DNA from: Halomarinibacterium sp034670265
GTDB lineage: Bacteria > Bacteroidota > Bacteroidia > Flavobacteriales > Flavobacteriaceae
Direction: 5' to 3'
Length of the DNA: 64,000 nt
Assembly: GCA_034670265.1 (NCBI GenBank)
Contig: JAXMNU010000004.1
Span: forward strand, 1-64,000
Below the pieces are notes generated by a model. It was not told the DNA's origin. It did no database searches and saw only the letters and a list, made by a program, of their open reading frames with translations. The position numbers were made by a program, and so were the translations under genes. Numbering within the stretch: the first letter of the stretch is position 1; the number at the start of each line of letters is the position of its first letter. Positions 33,495 to 41,941 of this stretch are shown here, piece by piece.

Positions 33495-34801
33495 AATGCT
33501 ACAGTTTCAGATTGATTTTTATACGCTGAAAGGATTTCAGCTTCAAATGAAGCATAAAATTCTGGATCGAAATTAGCTTCAGAAAGATGATTAATTACAT
33601 AGTCTGTCGATTGCTTTTCAGTTAACCAACGGTCGAGAACTACGTGTTTCATCCGTATTCCGAAGGTGTTAATCCCAAGAAACATCCCAGAATCCCTATC
33701 GGTTGCAATGGTGATGCATTTGGTGTCGTCTTTGTGCTTCCAATGAAAATGAACTTCATTTTCTTTCTTATTTTTTTCACTAAACACCCATCCGTAGGTT
33801 TGGTATTCGATATCAAAAAATTTGGCGCTATTAAACCAGTGTCCGGGTTTGTATTCTGTTTTATTACCACAAATAGTTTGGGCAACCGTTTCGCCCATCA
33901 TTCGTCCCGTGTACCAAACAGCTTCAACTGCACGACGATTTCCAATAGGTTGCTGCTGCTCTGCGCAATCACCAATAGCATAAATATCTTCTATATTAGT
34001 TTTAAGAAAGCGATTTACTTTTACACCTTTGCCAAGTTCAATTCCACTGTTTTTTAAAAAATCTATATTGGGTGTCACTCCAGCGGTTAACCCAACATAA
34101 TCGCAAGGAATTTCTTCACCTGTTTCTTCTATAATTACTGCTTTTGCCTTTCCGTTTTCGTCGGGAATTATTTCTTTTAAATTGGAAGATAATCGTAAAT
34201 CGATATGGTGGCTTTTAATATGCCTATTTATCATTTCACTTTCGCCTTTGGGAAGCACACCATTCCAAAAACTACTCTCTCGTACAAGAAATGTTACGGG
34301 AATTTTTCGGGTGGAAAGCATTTCGGCAAGTTCAATGCCTATTAATCCACCACCCACAATAACCGCTCTTTTACATACCTCTTTATTGGGAGCGAAATTT
34401 TCTAAATATTCTAGATCCTGAAATGAATACAATCCACGAACACCATCTAAATCTTGTCCGGGCCATCCAAATTTATTTGGTTTTGAACCCACTGCGATAA
34501 TGAGTTTGTCGAATGCCATTTCCTCACCATTATTAAAAATTACTTTTTTGTCTTTCGGTTTTACTTCGGCAACAAATCCTCTTTTTAGTTCAATCCTGTT
34601 TTTTTTCCAAAAAGAATCTTCATACGGTTTGGTATGTTCGTATTTCATATGACCCATGTAGATATACATAAGTGCAGTCCTTGAAAAGAAATGATCGGTT
34701 TCGGCAGAGATGATAGTAATTCGTTTATTAGAAAGTTTTCGGATGTGTCTTGCAGCAGTAATACCAGAAATTCCGTTTCCAATAATGACAATATGTTCCA
34801 T
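33491..34801 (-). CDS. FAD/NAD(P)-dependent oxidoreductase
   Basis: 436 residues. Two Rossmann motifs are seen: FAD-binding IIGNGISGITAARHIR (about 5-20) and NAD(P)-binding AVIVGGGLIGIELAEML (about 147-163). The second FAD motif is IYAIGDCAE. The family resembles ferredoxin, rubredoxin and nitrite reductase-type pyridine nucleotide reductases. It overlaps the Fe-S membrane protein gene by 4 bp, so NAD(P)H is the likely electron donor for that protein. Confidence 0.85.
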   Translation of the reverse strand: MEHIVIIGNGISGITAARHIRKLSNKRITIISAETDHFFSRTALMYIYMGHMKYEHTKPYEDSFWKKNRIELKRGFVAEVKPKDKKVIFNNGEEMAFDKLIIAVGSKPNKFGWPGQDLDGVRGLYSFQDLEYLENFAPNKEVCKRAVIVGGGLIGIELAEMLSTRKIPVTFLVRESSFWNGVLPKGESEMINRHIKSHHIDLRLSSNLKEIIPDENGKAKAVIIEETGEEIPCDYVGLTAGVTPNIDFLKNSGIELGKGVKVNRFLKTNIEDIYAIGDCAEQQQPIGNRRAVEAVWYTGRMMGETVAQTICGNKTEYKPGHWFNSAKFFDIEYQTYGWVFSEKNKKENEVHFHWKHKDDTKCITIATDRDSGMFLGINTFGIRMKHVVLDRWLTEKQSTDYVINHLSEANFDPEFYASFEAEILSAYKNQSETVAL

Positions 34802-34909
34802 AGGCTTTGGCGAGTTGTAGTCTTATGTCGCATTTAAAGTTACGTACATTACAAAATACCTCCAATTTATATTGATAATAAATTGTATTTTCAATTCGTG
34901 AAATACAAT

Positions 34910-35911
34910 ATGCTTCTTTTTTATCTTTTGAGTGTTGTCTTTTTTGGATGTGCTCAAATGGAAGAACTTAAGGTTAATGGCGTTAGTTTTGTGGCTGCTC
35001 CAGATTCCCTTCAGCAAGAACAAATAAGGCCTATAAAGCAAGTGAATGCCAATTATGCAGCGATTATGCCTTTTGGATTTATAAGGACTTTAAATCATCC
35101 CGAAATAATTTTTGACACAGACCGGCAATGGTTTGGAGAAACATCGGAAGGTGCTTCACAATATATTGAATTACTTCATGCAGATAGAATTGAGGTAATG
35201 ATGAAACCCCAAATTTGGATTTGGAGGGGAGAGTTTACAGGAAACTTGAAAATGAATTCTGAAGAGGACTGGAAACAATTGGAAGATGCATATAGTAAGT
35301 TTATACTTACCTATGCAACGCTAGCTGAAACGAACAAAGTGAAGATTTTTTGCATAGGAACAGAGTTAGAGCAATTTGTAGTGAATAGACCAAAGTATTG
35401 GCGACAGCTTATTGCTGAAATTAGAAAAGTATATTCTGGTCAATTAACCTATGCAGCAAATTGGGATGAATACAAACGTGTCTCACTTTGGAATGAATTA
35501 GACTTTATTGGTGTTGATGCTTATTTTCCAATTTCGGAAGCAAAAACACCAACTTTGGAAGATGTAAAAGACGGATGGAAACCTTGGAAAGAAGAACTTA
35601 AATTAGTTTCAGAAAAATTTAATAAACCTATTCTTTTTACCGAATATGGTTATAGAAGTTTAGATTTTGCTGGGAAAGAACCTTGGGACAGTAATCATGA
35701 GTTGCCATCATTAAACTTTGAAGCACAAAATAATTTGTTAGAAGGTCTTTACCAAGAAGTATGGAAAGAACCATGGTTTGCAGGGGGATTTATTTGGAAA
35801 TGGTTTATCGAGCACGAAAAAGTGGGTGGGCTTAAGGACAATCAATTTACGCCACAAAATAAGCCCGCTCAACAAATTGTTGAACGGGCTTACACAAAAA
35901 CTAACCGATGA
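34910..35911 (+). CDS. GH113-like glycoside hydrolase lipoprotein
   Basis: 333 residues from the ATG at 34910, which starts a lipoprotein signal (MLLFYLLSVVFFGCAQ); an upstream TTG start at 34883 is not needed. The catalytic domain resembles GH113 beta-mannanases of clan GH-A. The acid/base is the Glu in CIGTELEQF, the nucleophile the Glu in LFTEYGYRS, with WIWRGEF and GGFIWKWF at the expected ends. It is anchored in the envelope. Its 3' end contains a hairpin (35861-35891). Near the GT2 cluster it may trim the secreted polysaccharide, as BcsZ does for cellulose (inference). Confidence 0.82.
   Translation: MLLFYLLSVVFFGCAQMEELKVNGVSFVAAPDSLQQEQIRPIKQVNANYAAIMPFGFIRTLNHPEIIFDTDRQWFGETSEGASQYIELLHADRIEVMMKPQIWIWRGEFTGNLKMNSEEDWKQLEDAYSKFILTYATLAETNKVKIFCIGTELEQFVVNRPKYWRQLIAEIRKVYSGQLTYAANWDEYKRVSLWNELDFIGVDAYFPISEAKTPTLEDVKDGWKPWKEELKLVSEKFNKPILFTEYGYRSLDFAGKEPWDSNHELPSLNFEAQNNLLEGLYQEVWKEPWFAGGFIWKWFIEHEKVGGLKDNQFTPQNKPAQQIVERAYTKTNR
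35861..35891 (-). terminator. Hairpin, probable terminator of the small secreted-protein gene
   Basis: AAGCCCG and TCAACAA pair with TTGTTGA and CGGGCTT, with one C/A mismatch and a 1-nt loop. It lies inside the end of the GH113-like gene, 28 bp after the stop of the reverse-strand gene, and is followed on that strand by ATTTTG. The T-run is weak. Confidence 0.45.
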
Positions 35912-35919
35912 AACTATTC

Positions 35920-36243
35920 TTATTCGCTTCCTATGCTTGAAATAGGTGTTGAGTTTTGCGTTCTCAACATTTGATTTTTACTAATCACAGAGTCCAATTT
36001 GTTATTCAATTCTTGCATTGCTTTTATTAGGACTATAGTTTGTTCATTTTTTGAATAAGTAGCCTCTTTCTTGGGAATAGCGGTTTTATTTGAAAAGTCA
36101 GATCTCTTTTTTGTTATTTCATTTGCATTATACACTTGTTCTGGATTTTCAATTGTGGATATTTCCTGTGAAAAGGAAGAAAATGAAAAGAAAAAAAGGG
36201 ATACTATAAGGACGATACTAAAATTATTCATGTGGGGCTTCAT
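35920..36243 (-). CDS. Small secreted hypothetical protein
   Basis: 107 residues (103 if the ATG at 36231 is used). A signal peptide (FSIVLIVSLFFFSFSSFSQ) is followed by a polar, Lys/Asn/Glu-rich mature part and a possible short coiled coil (ALIKAMQELNNKLD-like, about 70-90). No family is recognised. It is convergent with the GH113-like gene. The 267 bp upstream are AT-rich and without a gene. Confidence 0.6.
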   Translation of the reverse strand: MKPHMNNFSIVLIVSLFFFSFSSFSQEISTIENPEQVYNANEITKKRSDFSNKTAIPKKEATYSKNEQTIVLIKAMQELNNKLDSVISKNQMLRTQNSTPISSIGSE

Positions 36244-36510
36244 AATTACAGTTTTAAAAAATGAGATACTTTATTGATTTTCGTGATTTCATTCACGGTA
36301 AAGTGACAAAATCATAGGTACACGAAAATTCTTACATTACAAATGTATTAATTATAACACTTTTAAAACAAATATTTCCTACATAAAATACAATAAATCA
36401 ATGTTTTATAGATTAAATGTAATTTTATATCGATGAAATACAAATGTTATGAATCCGATTTTCTATAAAATCTTGATTTTTCCTATAATTTACTTGACAT
36501 TTTAGAAAAT

Positions 36511-37209
36511 TTATGATATTATATTTTTATAATAATATCTTGATAATTTGGTAGGAGTCGCCCCAAGCCATTTTTTTAAGTGAATAATAAAAAAGTGATA
36601 TTGCAGTTTTAAAGTGCCGTTACTTTGATATCTTCTGGCAGAGGTTGTAACATAATCTTTTATGATTGTGAAATTAAATTGATCGTATATTCGATTTATA
36701 AATTCACAATCTTCATACACGGTAAATTCTTCGTTGTAGCCGTTTAAATTTTCAAAAACTTCTTTAGAAACAAAAAGCGATTGGTCTCCCCCTCGGCAAC
36801 TTTTTAAATTGAAGCGTGTAAACCATTGTGAAAGTTTTAAAATAGGGTGGTGGCTATCAAATTTCATTCGGAAGCAACCAGCAAAATTACCTTTTTGTAC
36901 TTCAGAAAGAATTTGATAGTCGAAACGTTGGGGTAAAAGGGTATCTGCGTGTAAGAAATATAAAATATCTCCCGTGGCTTTTTTTGCTCCTAAGTTCATC
37001 TGTTTTGCACGCCCTTTTTCAGATGAGAGTAGCATTAAAGGAAATTTATCTGAAAATGTTTCTGCAAGGCTAAGTGTATTGTCATCACTGCCTCCATCTA
37101 CAATAATTATTTCAGAAATATTATGAAGAACCGCTTTAGTAGCAATATCATTCAATACTACAGAAATTGTTGAAGCTTCGTTTAATACAGGAATGATAAT
37201 GCTAATCAT
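36511..37209 (-). CDS. Arsenosugar-type glycosyltransferase 2 (TIGR04283-like)
   Basis: 232 residues, a GT-A domain with SIIIPVLNEASTISVVL at the start, IIVDGGSDDNT, EKGRAKQMNLGA and FLHADTLLP. The GRAxQMNxGA stretch is typical of the rSAM/selenodomain-associated transferase 2 family found with arsenosugar genes. Last gene of the operon that begins at 43344, 18 bp after the DUF547 gene. It presumably attaches the arsenic-containing deoxyribose to, or builds on, a glycerol-type aglycone; the exact step is not established from sequence. Confidence 0.85.
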   Translation of the reverse strand: MISIIIPVLNEASTISVVLNDIATKAVLHNISEIIIVDGGSDDNTLSLAETFSDKFPLMLLSSEKGRAKQMNLGAKKATGDILYFLHADTLLPQRFDYQILSEVQKGNFAGCFRMKFDSHHPILKLSQWFTRFNLKSCRGGDQSLFVSKEVFENLNGYNEEFTVYEDCEFINRIYDQFNFTIIKDYVTTSARRYQSNGTLKLQYHFFIIHLKKWLGATPTKLSRYYYKNIIS

Positions 37210-37227
37210 ATTCCCAAATATAGCTAA

Positions 37228-38028
37228 CTATTTTGTATCATTTAAACCCCAATCGTATTCAAAATACTCAATAGTAGCATTGGGATTAATTTTTATTTTT
37301 TTCAACAAATAAGCATTAACGTAAGCAATAATATCATTTTCACCATTGATAACGTAGTCTTTTTTGTACCAATCAAAAATCTTGGATAGCTTCAATTTAT
37401 TGATTCCAATATCATTTTTAGGTCCGCTAATGAAAGAACGAGTTACCTTATCCAGCTGAGCATCTATTTTGTCTGCTGTAAATGCTTCGTTTAGTAAATC
37501 GGGACAAGAAAAGGATGCGCAGTTAATGGCAAAATGAATTCTGGGTTCGTTCATTTTACGTAAGATTCCGTTTTCAATGCCGCCAAGCGATAATGTTTTA
37601 TCACCAATAGGAACAATCGCTTTTGTCCAAGCACCGTTGATGTCTTTTATACTTTTTAATGGATAATTATCCAATATTAAATCTACCGTATACGCATTGT
37701 AGGTGTTAATGTAATAAGCTAATAATTCCTGAACACTCCATGCCTCTGTGGGTACATTTTCAGAGAGCATTTTTAAATAACTATCTAATTGCGAGCGGTC
37801 CTTTAAAAAACCTTTATAATCCACTAACCCGTTTTTATCAACGTGTTTTTTTAGCAAAGCATCCCATTGAGAGTGATTAACTTGGGCAGTAACTGAAGAT
37901 GACAAATCTCCAGAAACTTCTTTAACCGGTTGTCCTTGACTGCTTAAACCTGCTGCAGAAAGTAGCGAACAACTTTGAAGTGTTTGTGAAAAAAATAGAA
38001 TGGCAATAAGTTTAATGACAAATTTCAT
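37228..38028 (-). CDS. DUF547 lipoprotein of the arsenosugar operon
   Basis: 266 residues. A lipoprotein signal (LIAILFFSQTLQSC) is followed by a DUF547 domain (LLAYYINTYNAYTVDLIL, RIHFAINCASFSCPDL, with conserved Asn, Cys and His). DUF547 is related to papain-like or transglutaminase-like folds, but its activity is unknown. It lies between the sterol-desaturase-like gene and the second glycosyltransferase. Its repeated presence in this kind of operon suggests a role in export or final assembly of an arsenolipid (inference). Confidence 0.8.
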   Translation of the reverse strand: MKFVIKLIAILFFSQTLQSCSLLSAAGLSSQGQPVKEVSGDLSSSVTAQVNHSQWDALLKKHVDKNGLVDYKGFLKDRSQLDSYLKMLSENVPTEAWSVQELLAYYINTYNAYTVDLILDNYPLKSIKDINGAWTKAIVPIGDKTLSLGGIENGILRKMNEPRIHFAINCASFSCPDLLNEAFTADKIDAQLDKVTRSFISGPKNDIGINKLKLSKIFDWYKKDYVINGENDIIAYVNAYLLKKIKINPNATIEYFEYDWGLNDTK

Positions 38029-38059
38029 TGTGTTTGTTTTTATTAATATACGGAAGAAC

Positions 38060-38944
38060 CTATTCTTTGGTTTTTAAGGGATATAGCTCTTGATGAATAA
38101 AATCTTTTGGAAAATTTTCGTCTCCATCAAAACCTAAATCTATATCTCTTCCATCAAATGGAACGTGGTTAGTTCCAAAAAGATAATCCCATATACTCAA
38201 ACTTAGTCCGAAGTTTACACCATACTTTACAGAAGAAGGAAGTTTTTTTGCGTGATGCCAAATATGCATCTTTGGATTATTAAAAATGTATTTCAATTTT
38301 CCATAATCCCATCCCAAATTTGCGTGATTAAGATGTCCAATAGCAAGTGCGGTAAAGTGAACAATAGCCACTGATTCGATAGTAAAACCGCCAATTATCG
38401 CTAGCGGAATATATAATAAAGATTTATAAACAATGGGTTCCATCCAATGGTAACGGAGGTGTGCAGCAAATCCCATTTCTTTTACTGAATGGTGAACCTT
38501 ATGAAAATTCCACAAAAAGGGTATGCGGTGTAATAGCCTGTGCGTATTCCATTGTACAAAATCTGAAACGATAAAAAAGATAAATAATCCTAGCCCTAAG
38601 GGTAAATCATTCAAATTGAATAACTGAAAACTTGAAACCGATACTCCAAACAAAGAAAGGAAGTCATTAAATAAAGCTTCGGCAGTATTGGATAGAAAAA
38701 TAAGAACGATGAGGTTTAGGAGAAAAAAATTGAAAAACATATAAAACGTATCCAGCCAAAAATCTTTTCTAAACACCTTCTGATTTTTTCGCCAAGGGAA
38801 TAGCATTTCCAATCCCCAAACAAATAGTGAAACAACTATTAATCCGTAGAAATAATTTTCCCAATGAAAACGGGTTATTTCATCCAATAGGTAGTTAAAA
38901 TACCCTTGATATGAGTTTTTAAATATTTCGGAATATTTTTCCAT
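38060..38944 (-). CDS. Fatty-acid hydroxylase/sterol-desaturase family protein
   Basis: 294 residues from the ATG at 38944. An upstream in-frame ATG at 38986 would overlap the arsM stop by 41 bp. About four membrane helices carry the histidine boxes of di-iron oxygenases: HRLLH, HKVHH and HIWHH, with a further HLNHAN. These enzymes hydroxylate or desaturate lipid chains using oxygen. The gene lies directly after arsM (1-bp gap), which suggests that this organism modifies the lipid part of an arsenolipid; this is inference. Confidence 0.85.
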   Translation of the reverse strand: MEKYSEIFKNSYQGYFNYLLDEITRFHWENYFYGLIVVSLFVWGLEMLFPWRKNQKVFRKDFWLDTFYMFFNFFLLNLIVLIFLSNTAEALFNDFLSLFGVSVSSFQLFNLNDLPLGLGLFIFFIVSDFVQWNTHRLLHRIPFLWNFHKVHHSVKEMGFAAHLRYHWMEPIVYKSLLYIPLAIIGGFTIESVAIVHFTALAIGHLNHANLGWDYGKLKYIFNNPKMHIWHHAKKLPSSVKYGVNFGLSLSIWDYLFGTNHVPFDGRDIDLGFDGDENFPKDFIHQELYPLKTKE

Positions 38945-38945
38945 G

Positions 38946-39914
38946 TTAACAACATCCTCCACCATCGTAATGGAAGGTAGATTCACTTATAAAAATATCA
39001 TCGCGCCCTAAACTTGCTAAAGCACCAGCTGTTTTATCACAAACAGCTAACGGTTGATTTTTTAGTAAAATGTGCCCTTTTTTATCGTCAAGATAATCTT
39101 CAGTTCCAAAGTAAATAGCTGCCTTTCCAGTAAAAACACAAGGCCCATCTGCAGGCATAGGGTCTTTAATGGCAGCTACTTCAATAGATTCGATATAAAT
39201 TAACTCATCGGTTGGATAATGCATTGGGTCTAGAATACGATAAGGCTTTCTCGCACGAATTTCAATGGTTCCAAAACCAGCATCGGTTAACGCTTTTACA
39301 TACTCTTTTATGGGTAAGCTTCCGCTAAGGCATAAGGCACGAAGACGTTCATCATTTCTCAGCGTATCATTCATAGGTTGCTCGCAGGTAGGATCGCTCA
39401 TTACTAATCTTCCGTGAGGTTTTAAGACACGATACATTTCGGCAATAGCCGCTTTTAAATCTTCTTCTTTAAAAATATTGAATAAACAGTTTTGCGCAGC
39501 TACATCAATGCTGTTATCTTCCACAGGAAGGTTCATGGCATCTCCTTTTTTAAGCGATACAAAATCACTTTTAAACCAATCGTTTTGAGCCTCTGCTTCT
39601 ATAAAATTTTTACGCGAAGCCTCTAACATTTCATCTACTATATCAACACCAATCACACCTCCCTTTTGACGAGAGAAATACGCAAATTGGAGCAATTCCA
39701 TTCCGCCACCAACACCTACATATAATATTTTAGGGTTGTTATTTAAATCTCTTGGATGCACGGTAGAACCACAACCGTAATTCATTTCTTGCATAATTTT
39801 GGGAATTTTTAACCCTGGGAGTTCCCAAATAGGGTTAGTAGTGCAACACAATCCAATATCGGGAGTTAAGGCAGCCTGCTTGTAAACGTCGTGGGTAGTA
39901 TCTAAATAGCTCAT
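38946..39914 (-). CDS. arsM: Arsenite methyltransferase of arsenosugar biosynthesis
   Basis: 322 residues, a SAM-dependent methyltransferase (GVGGGMELLQFA for SAM, VAAQNCLFNI). Cysteines for As(III) binding are present: C23-C24 (IGLCCTT), C48 (NYGCGSTV), the Cys of AAQNCLFN, DPTCEQ and a C-terminal GGGCC. The NYGCGSTVHP stretch distinguishes the arsenosugar-type ArsM from detoxifying ArsM. It makes dimethylarsenite from arsenite for ArsS (41941-43005) to adenosylate. It is followed by the hydroxylase-like gene and preceded by the phosphorylase. Confidence 0.9.
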   Translation of the reverse strand: MSYLDTTHDVYKQAALTPDIGLCCTTNPIWELPGLKIPKIMQEMNYGCGSTVHPRDLNNNPKILYVGVGGGMELLQFAYFSRQKGGVIGVDIVDEMLEASRKNFIEAEAQNDWFKSDFVSLKKGDAMNLPVEDNSIDVAAQNCLFNIFKEEDLKAAIAEMYRVLKPHGRLVMSDPTCEQPMNDTLRNDERLRALCLSGSLPIKEYVKALTDAGFGTIEIRARKPYRILDPMHYPTDELIYIESIEVAAIKDPMPADGPCVFTGKAAIYFGTEDYLDDKKGHILLKNQPLAVCDKTAGALASLGRDDIFISESTFHYDGGGCC

Positions 39915-39959
39915 AAAAATGAATAAAGTTATTTTAAAGTCTTCTTTTTGGTTATTTAC

Positions 39960-40772
39960 TTACAGCTGTTGTATCAATTCTGTAAATAAGGTAATCATAT
40001 TAGGTTCTGCCTTTTGGGCATATTCTATAATTTCTGCGATATCAACAGGTTTCAAGTTGTCTGGGTCACATTCATCTGTTAACACCGATACAGCTAAAAC
40101 AAGTAGTTTTAAATGGTTGGCTACAATGACTTCGGGAACGGTACTCATCCCAACAGCATCGGAACCTATGATTTTCAAGTAGCGATATTCGGCTCTAGTT
40201 TCAAGTTGAGGCCCCAACACACTTGCATATACCCCTTTGTGTAGTGTGATATTATTTTCTGAAGCAATTTTTTCTACTTTCTCAATCATGGTGGCATCAT
40301 ACGGCGCGCTTAAATCCACAAAACGTTCACCCAAATGTTCCACGCCTAAAAAAGCTAGTGGAGACGAACCTTGTAAATTGATATGGTCATCGATTAACAT
40401 GATTTCCCCTTTTTTGAAATTCAAATTAATCGCACCCGCTGCGTTGCTTACCAATAAATGTTTTACACCCAATTCGTGCATCACTCGTACTGGAAAGGTA
40501 ACATCCCGAGGCGTATAGCCTTCATATAAATGAAAGCGCCCCTGCATCACCACGACTTTTTTTCCGCCTAAGGTTCCATAGATTAATTTTCCTTTGTGAA
40601 ACTCTACTGTTGCTGTTGGAAAATTCGGAATGTGATTATAACTCACTTCGACATCAATTTGGACTTTGTCAATTAGTTGTCCTAATCCAGTGCCTAAAAT
40701 GATTCCCACTTCGGGATTTTCAAAACCTCTTTTCTTAAGAAAATCGGTAGCTTGGTGTATGTTTTTAACCAT
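39960..40772 (-). CDS. Purine-nucleoside phosphorylase of the arsenosugar operon
   Basis: 270 residues of the trimeric PNP family: GTGLGQLIDKV, VMQGRFHLYEGY and LVSNAAGAIN are visible, with AVGMSTVPEVIVANH near the C-terminus. It cleaves purine nucleosides with phosphate. Placed between arsM and the first glycosyltransferase, it probably cleaves 5'-deoxy-5'-dimethylarsinoyl-adenosine to the ribose-1-phosphate derivative, as proposed for such clusters. It could equally serve purine salvage. The start overlaps the upstream gene by 8 bp. Confidence 0.88.
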   Translation of the reverse strand: MVKNIHQATDFLKKRGFENPEVGIILGTGLGQLIDKVQIDVEVSYNHIPNFPTATVEFHKGKLIYGTLGGKKVVVMQGRFHLYEGYTPRDVTFPVRVMHELGVKHLLVSNAAGAINLNFKKGEIMLIDDHINLQGSSPLAFLGVEHLGERFVDLSAPYDATMIEKVEKIASENNITLHKGVYASVLGPQLETRAEYRYLKIIGSDAVGMSTVPEVIVANHLKLLVLAVSVLTDECDPDNLKPVDIAEIIEYAQKAEPNMITLFTELIQQL

Positions 40773-41442
40773 GTGTATTTTGTTTTAAAAAGGGCTTAAA
40801 AGCCTCAATATCTTTAATATCCTCATAAATATCGACATCATTTTTTAGAGAAAGTACCCCAAAGTTTTCTTCTTCCAAATCTTTCAAAGTTGCTTCTAAA
40901 ACGGAAGCAGTTCCCCAGGCTTTATTCTGAAAAAGTTGGGGAAGTATTTTTTTCATTCCTAATAAATAATAGCCACCATCTTCGGCAGGTCCTAACACAA
41001 AATCATTTGCATTAAGCGCTAAAAAGGCTTTGTCAATCTCTTCTTCGGAAATATCGAACATATCGCTTCCAATGATGATGATTTTCTCGTAGCCATTTTT
41101 AAATCCTTGCTCAAAAGCATTCGCCATTCGGTCTCCAAGGTTTTCTCCTTGTTGTAATCGCTTTTGATACACCGAATTATCCCAAAGATCCTCTTCCCAA
41201 ATTTCTTCAGAATAATAAACGTATTTATCGGCGGTAACAGTACGAGTAACTTTGGCAGTATGTTTTAATAAAAAAATATACAATGCCAGAGCATTTTCAT
41301 CACCTAAAGTAGCTGCTAATCGGGTTTTACATTTCCCTAATTCTGGGTTACGAGTAAAGATTAATAGTAAATTTCTTGAAGTAGGAAGATGGTACACATC
41401 TTCTGCATTGTCGGTATTTTTTTTTGAAGTAATTAATCCCAT
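40765..41442 (-). CDS. Arsenosugar-type glycosyltransferase (TIGR04282-like)
   Basis: 225 residues. The nucleotidyl/glycosyltransferase fold starts with LLLIFTRNPELGKCKTRLA, the signature of the rSAM/selenodomain-associated transferase 1 family. It continues with IIIGSDMFDISEEEI and GPAEDGGYYLLGM. The family is related to MobA- and cofC-like enzymes and is a marker of arsenosugar clusters. It overlaps the phosphorylase gene by 8 bp and follows the rhodanese gene by 1 bp. Confidence 0.87.
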   Translation of the reverse strand: MGLITSKKNTDNAEDVYHLPTSRNLLLIFTRNPELGKCKTRLAATLGDENALALYIFLLKHTAKVTRTVTADKYVYYSEEIWEEDLWDNSVYQKRLQQGENLGDRMANAFEQGFKNGYEKIIIIGSDMFDISEEEIDKAFLALNANDFVLGPAEDGGYYLLGMKKILPQLFQNKAWGTASVLEATLKDLEEENFGVLSLKNDVDIYEDIKDIEAFKPFLKQNTHG

Positions 41443-41443
41443 C

Positions 41444-41941
41444 TTACATCACTTTAATTCCCTTTTCGAGGTATTTTCCCCACATTTTAGAAAACACGTG
41501 TACTTCTTCAGTTTCTTCTCCTTCGTTGTTCAACACGGGAAATCCTTTATTTTTCCATTCAAAAATTCCGCCGTAGAGATTTTTTACATTGGAAAAGCCC
41601 ATGTTCTTTAACTTTTTTGCAACGGTTGAAGAGCGAATTCCAATGGAACAATACACAATAATAAGTTTGTCTTTATCAAGGTTGATTTGAGCGATTTCTT
41701 CAGGTGAAAAATGGGTATAGCCAATATGTGTTGCTGAAGGAATTGTACTTACTTCAAACTCTTCAGGTTCGCGAGCATCAAAGATAATGGCTTCATCACG
41801 AAGCTGTAACATGCGTGCTTCGGTTACTGAAATATAAGGAATGCCGTTTTCATTGTTTACTCTCAACAAATCATCAATCGAATGCTGCGCGTGTAGCAAC
41901 ATCCCTGAAATGAGTGATATGAATAACAACAAAACTTTCAT
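41444..41941 (-). CDS. Exported rhodanese-like protein
   Basis: 165 residues from the ATG at 41941, which shares its A with the stop of arsS (TAATG), showing coupled translation. An earlier in-frame ATG at 41962 is inside arsS. A signal peptide (VLLLFISLISGMLLHAQ) is followed by a rhodanese domain with IIFDAREPEEF and the active-site loop IVYCSIGIRSSTVA (catalytic Cys). Export of a sulfurtransferase-type domain in an arsenosugar operon is unusual. It may handle thiol or thio-arsenic chemistry in the periplasm (inference). Confidence 0.85.
   Translation of the reverse strand: MKVLLLFISLISGMLLHAQHSIDDLLRVNNENGIPYISVTEARMLQLRDEAIIFDAREPEEFEVSTIPSATHIGYTHFSPEEIAQINLDKDKLIIVYCSIGIRSSTVAKKLKNMGFSNVKNLYGGIFEWKNKGFPVLNNEGEETEEVHVFSKMWGKYLEKGIKVM

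Noticed and set aside
37080..37087. Further TGATGACA half-site on the reverse strand
   Set aside because: It lies inside a glycosyltransferase gene and has no CGATG 14 bp downstream.
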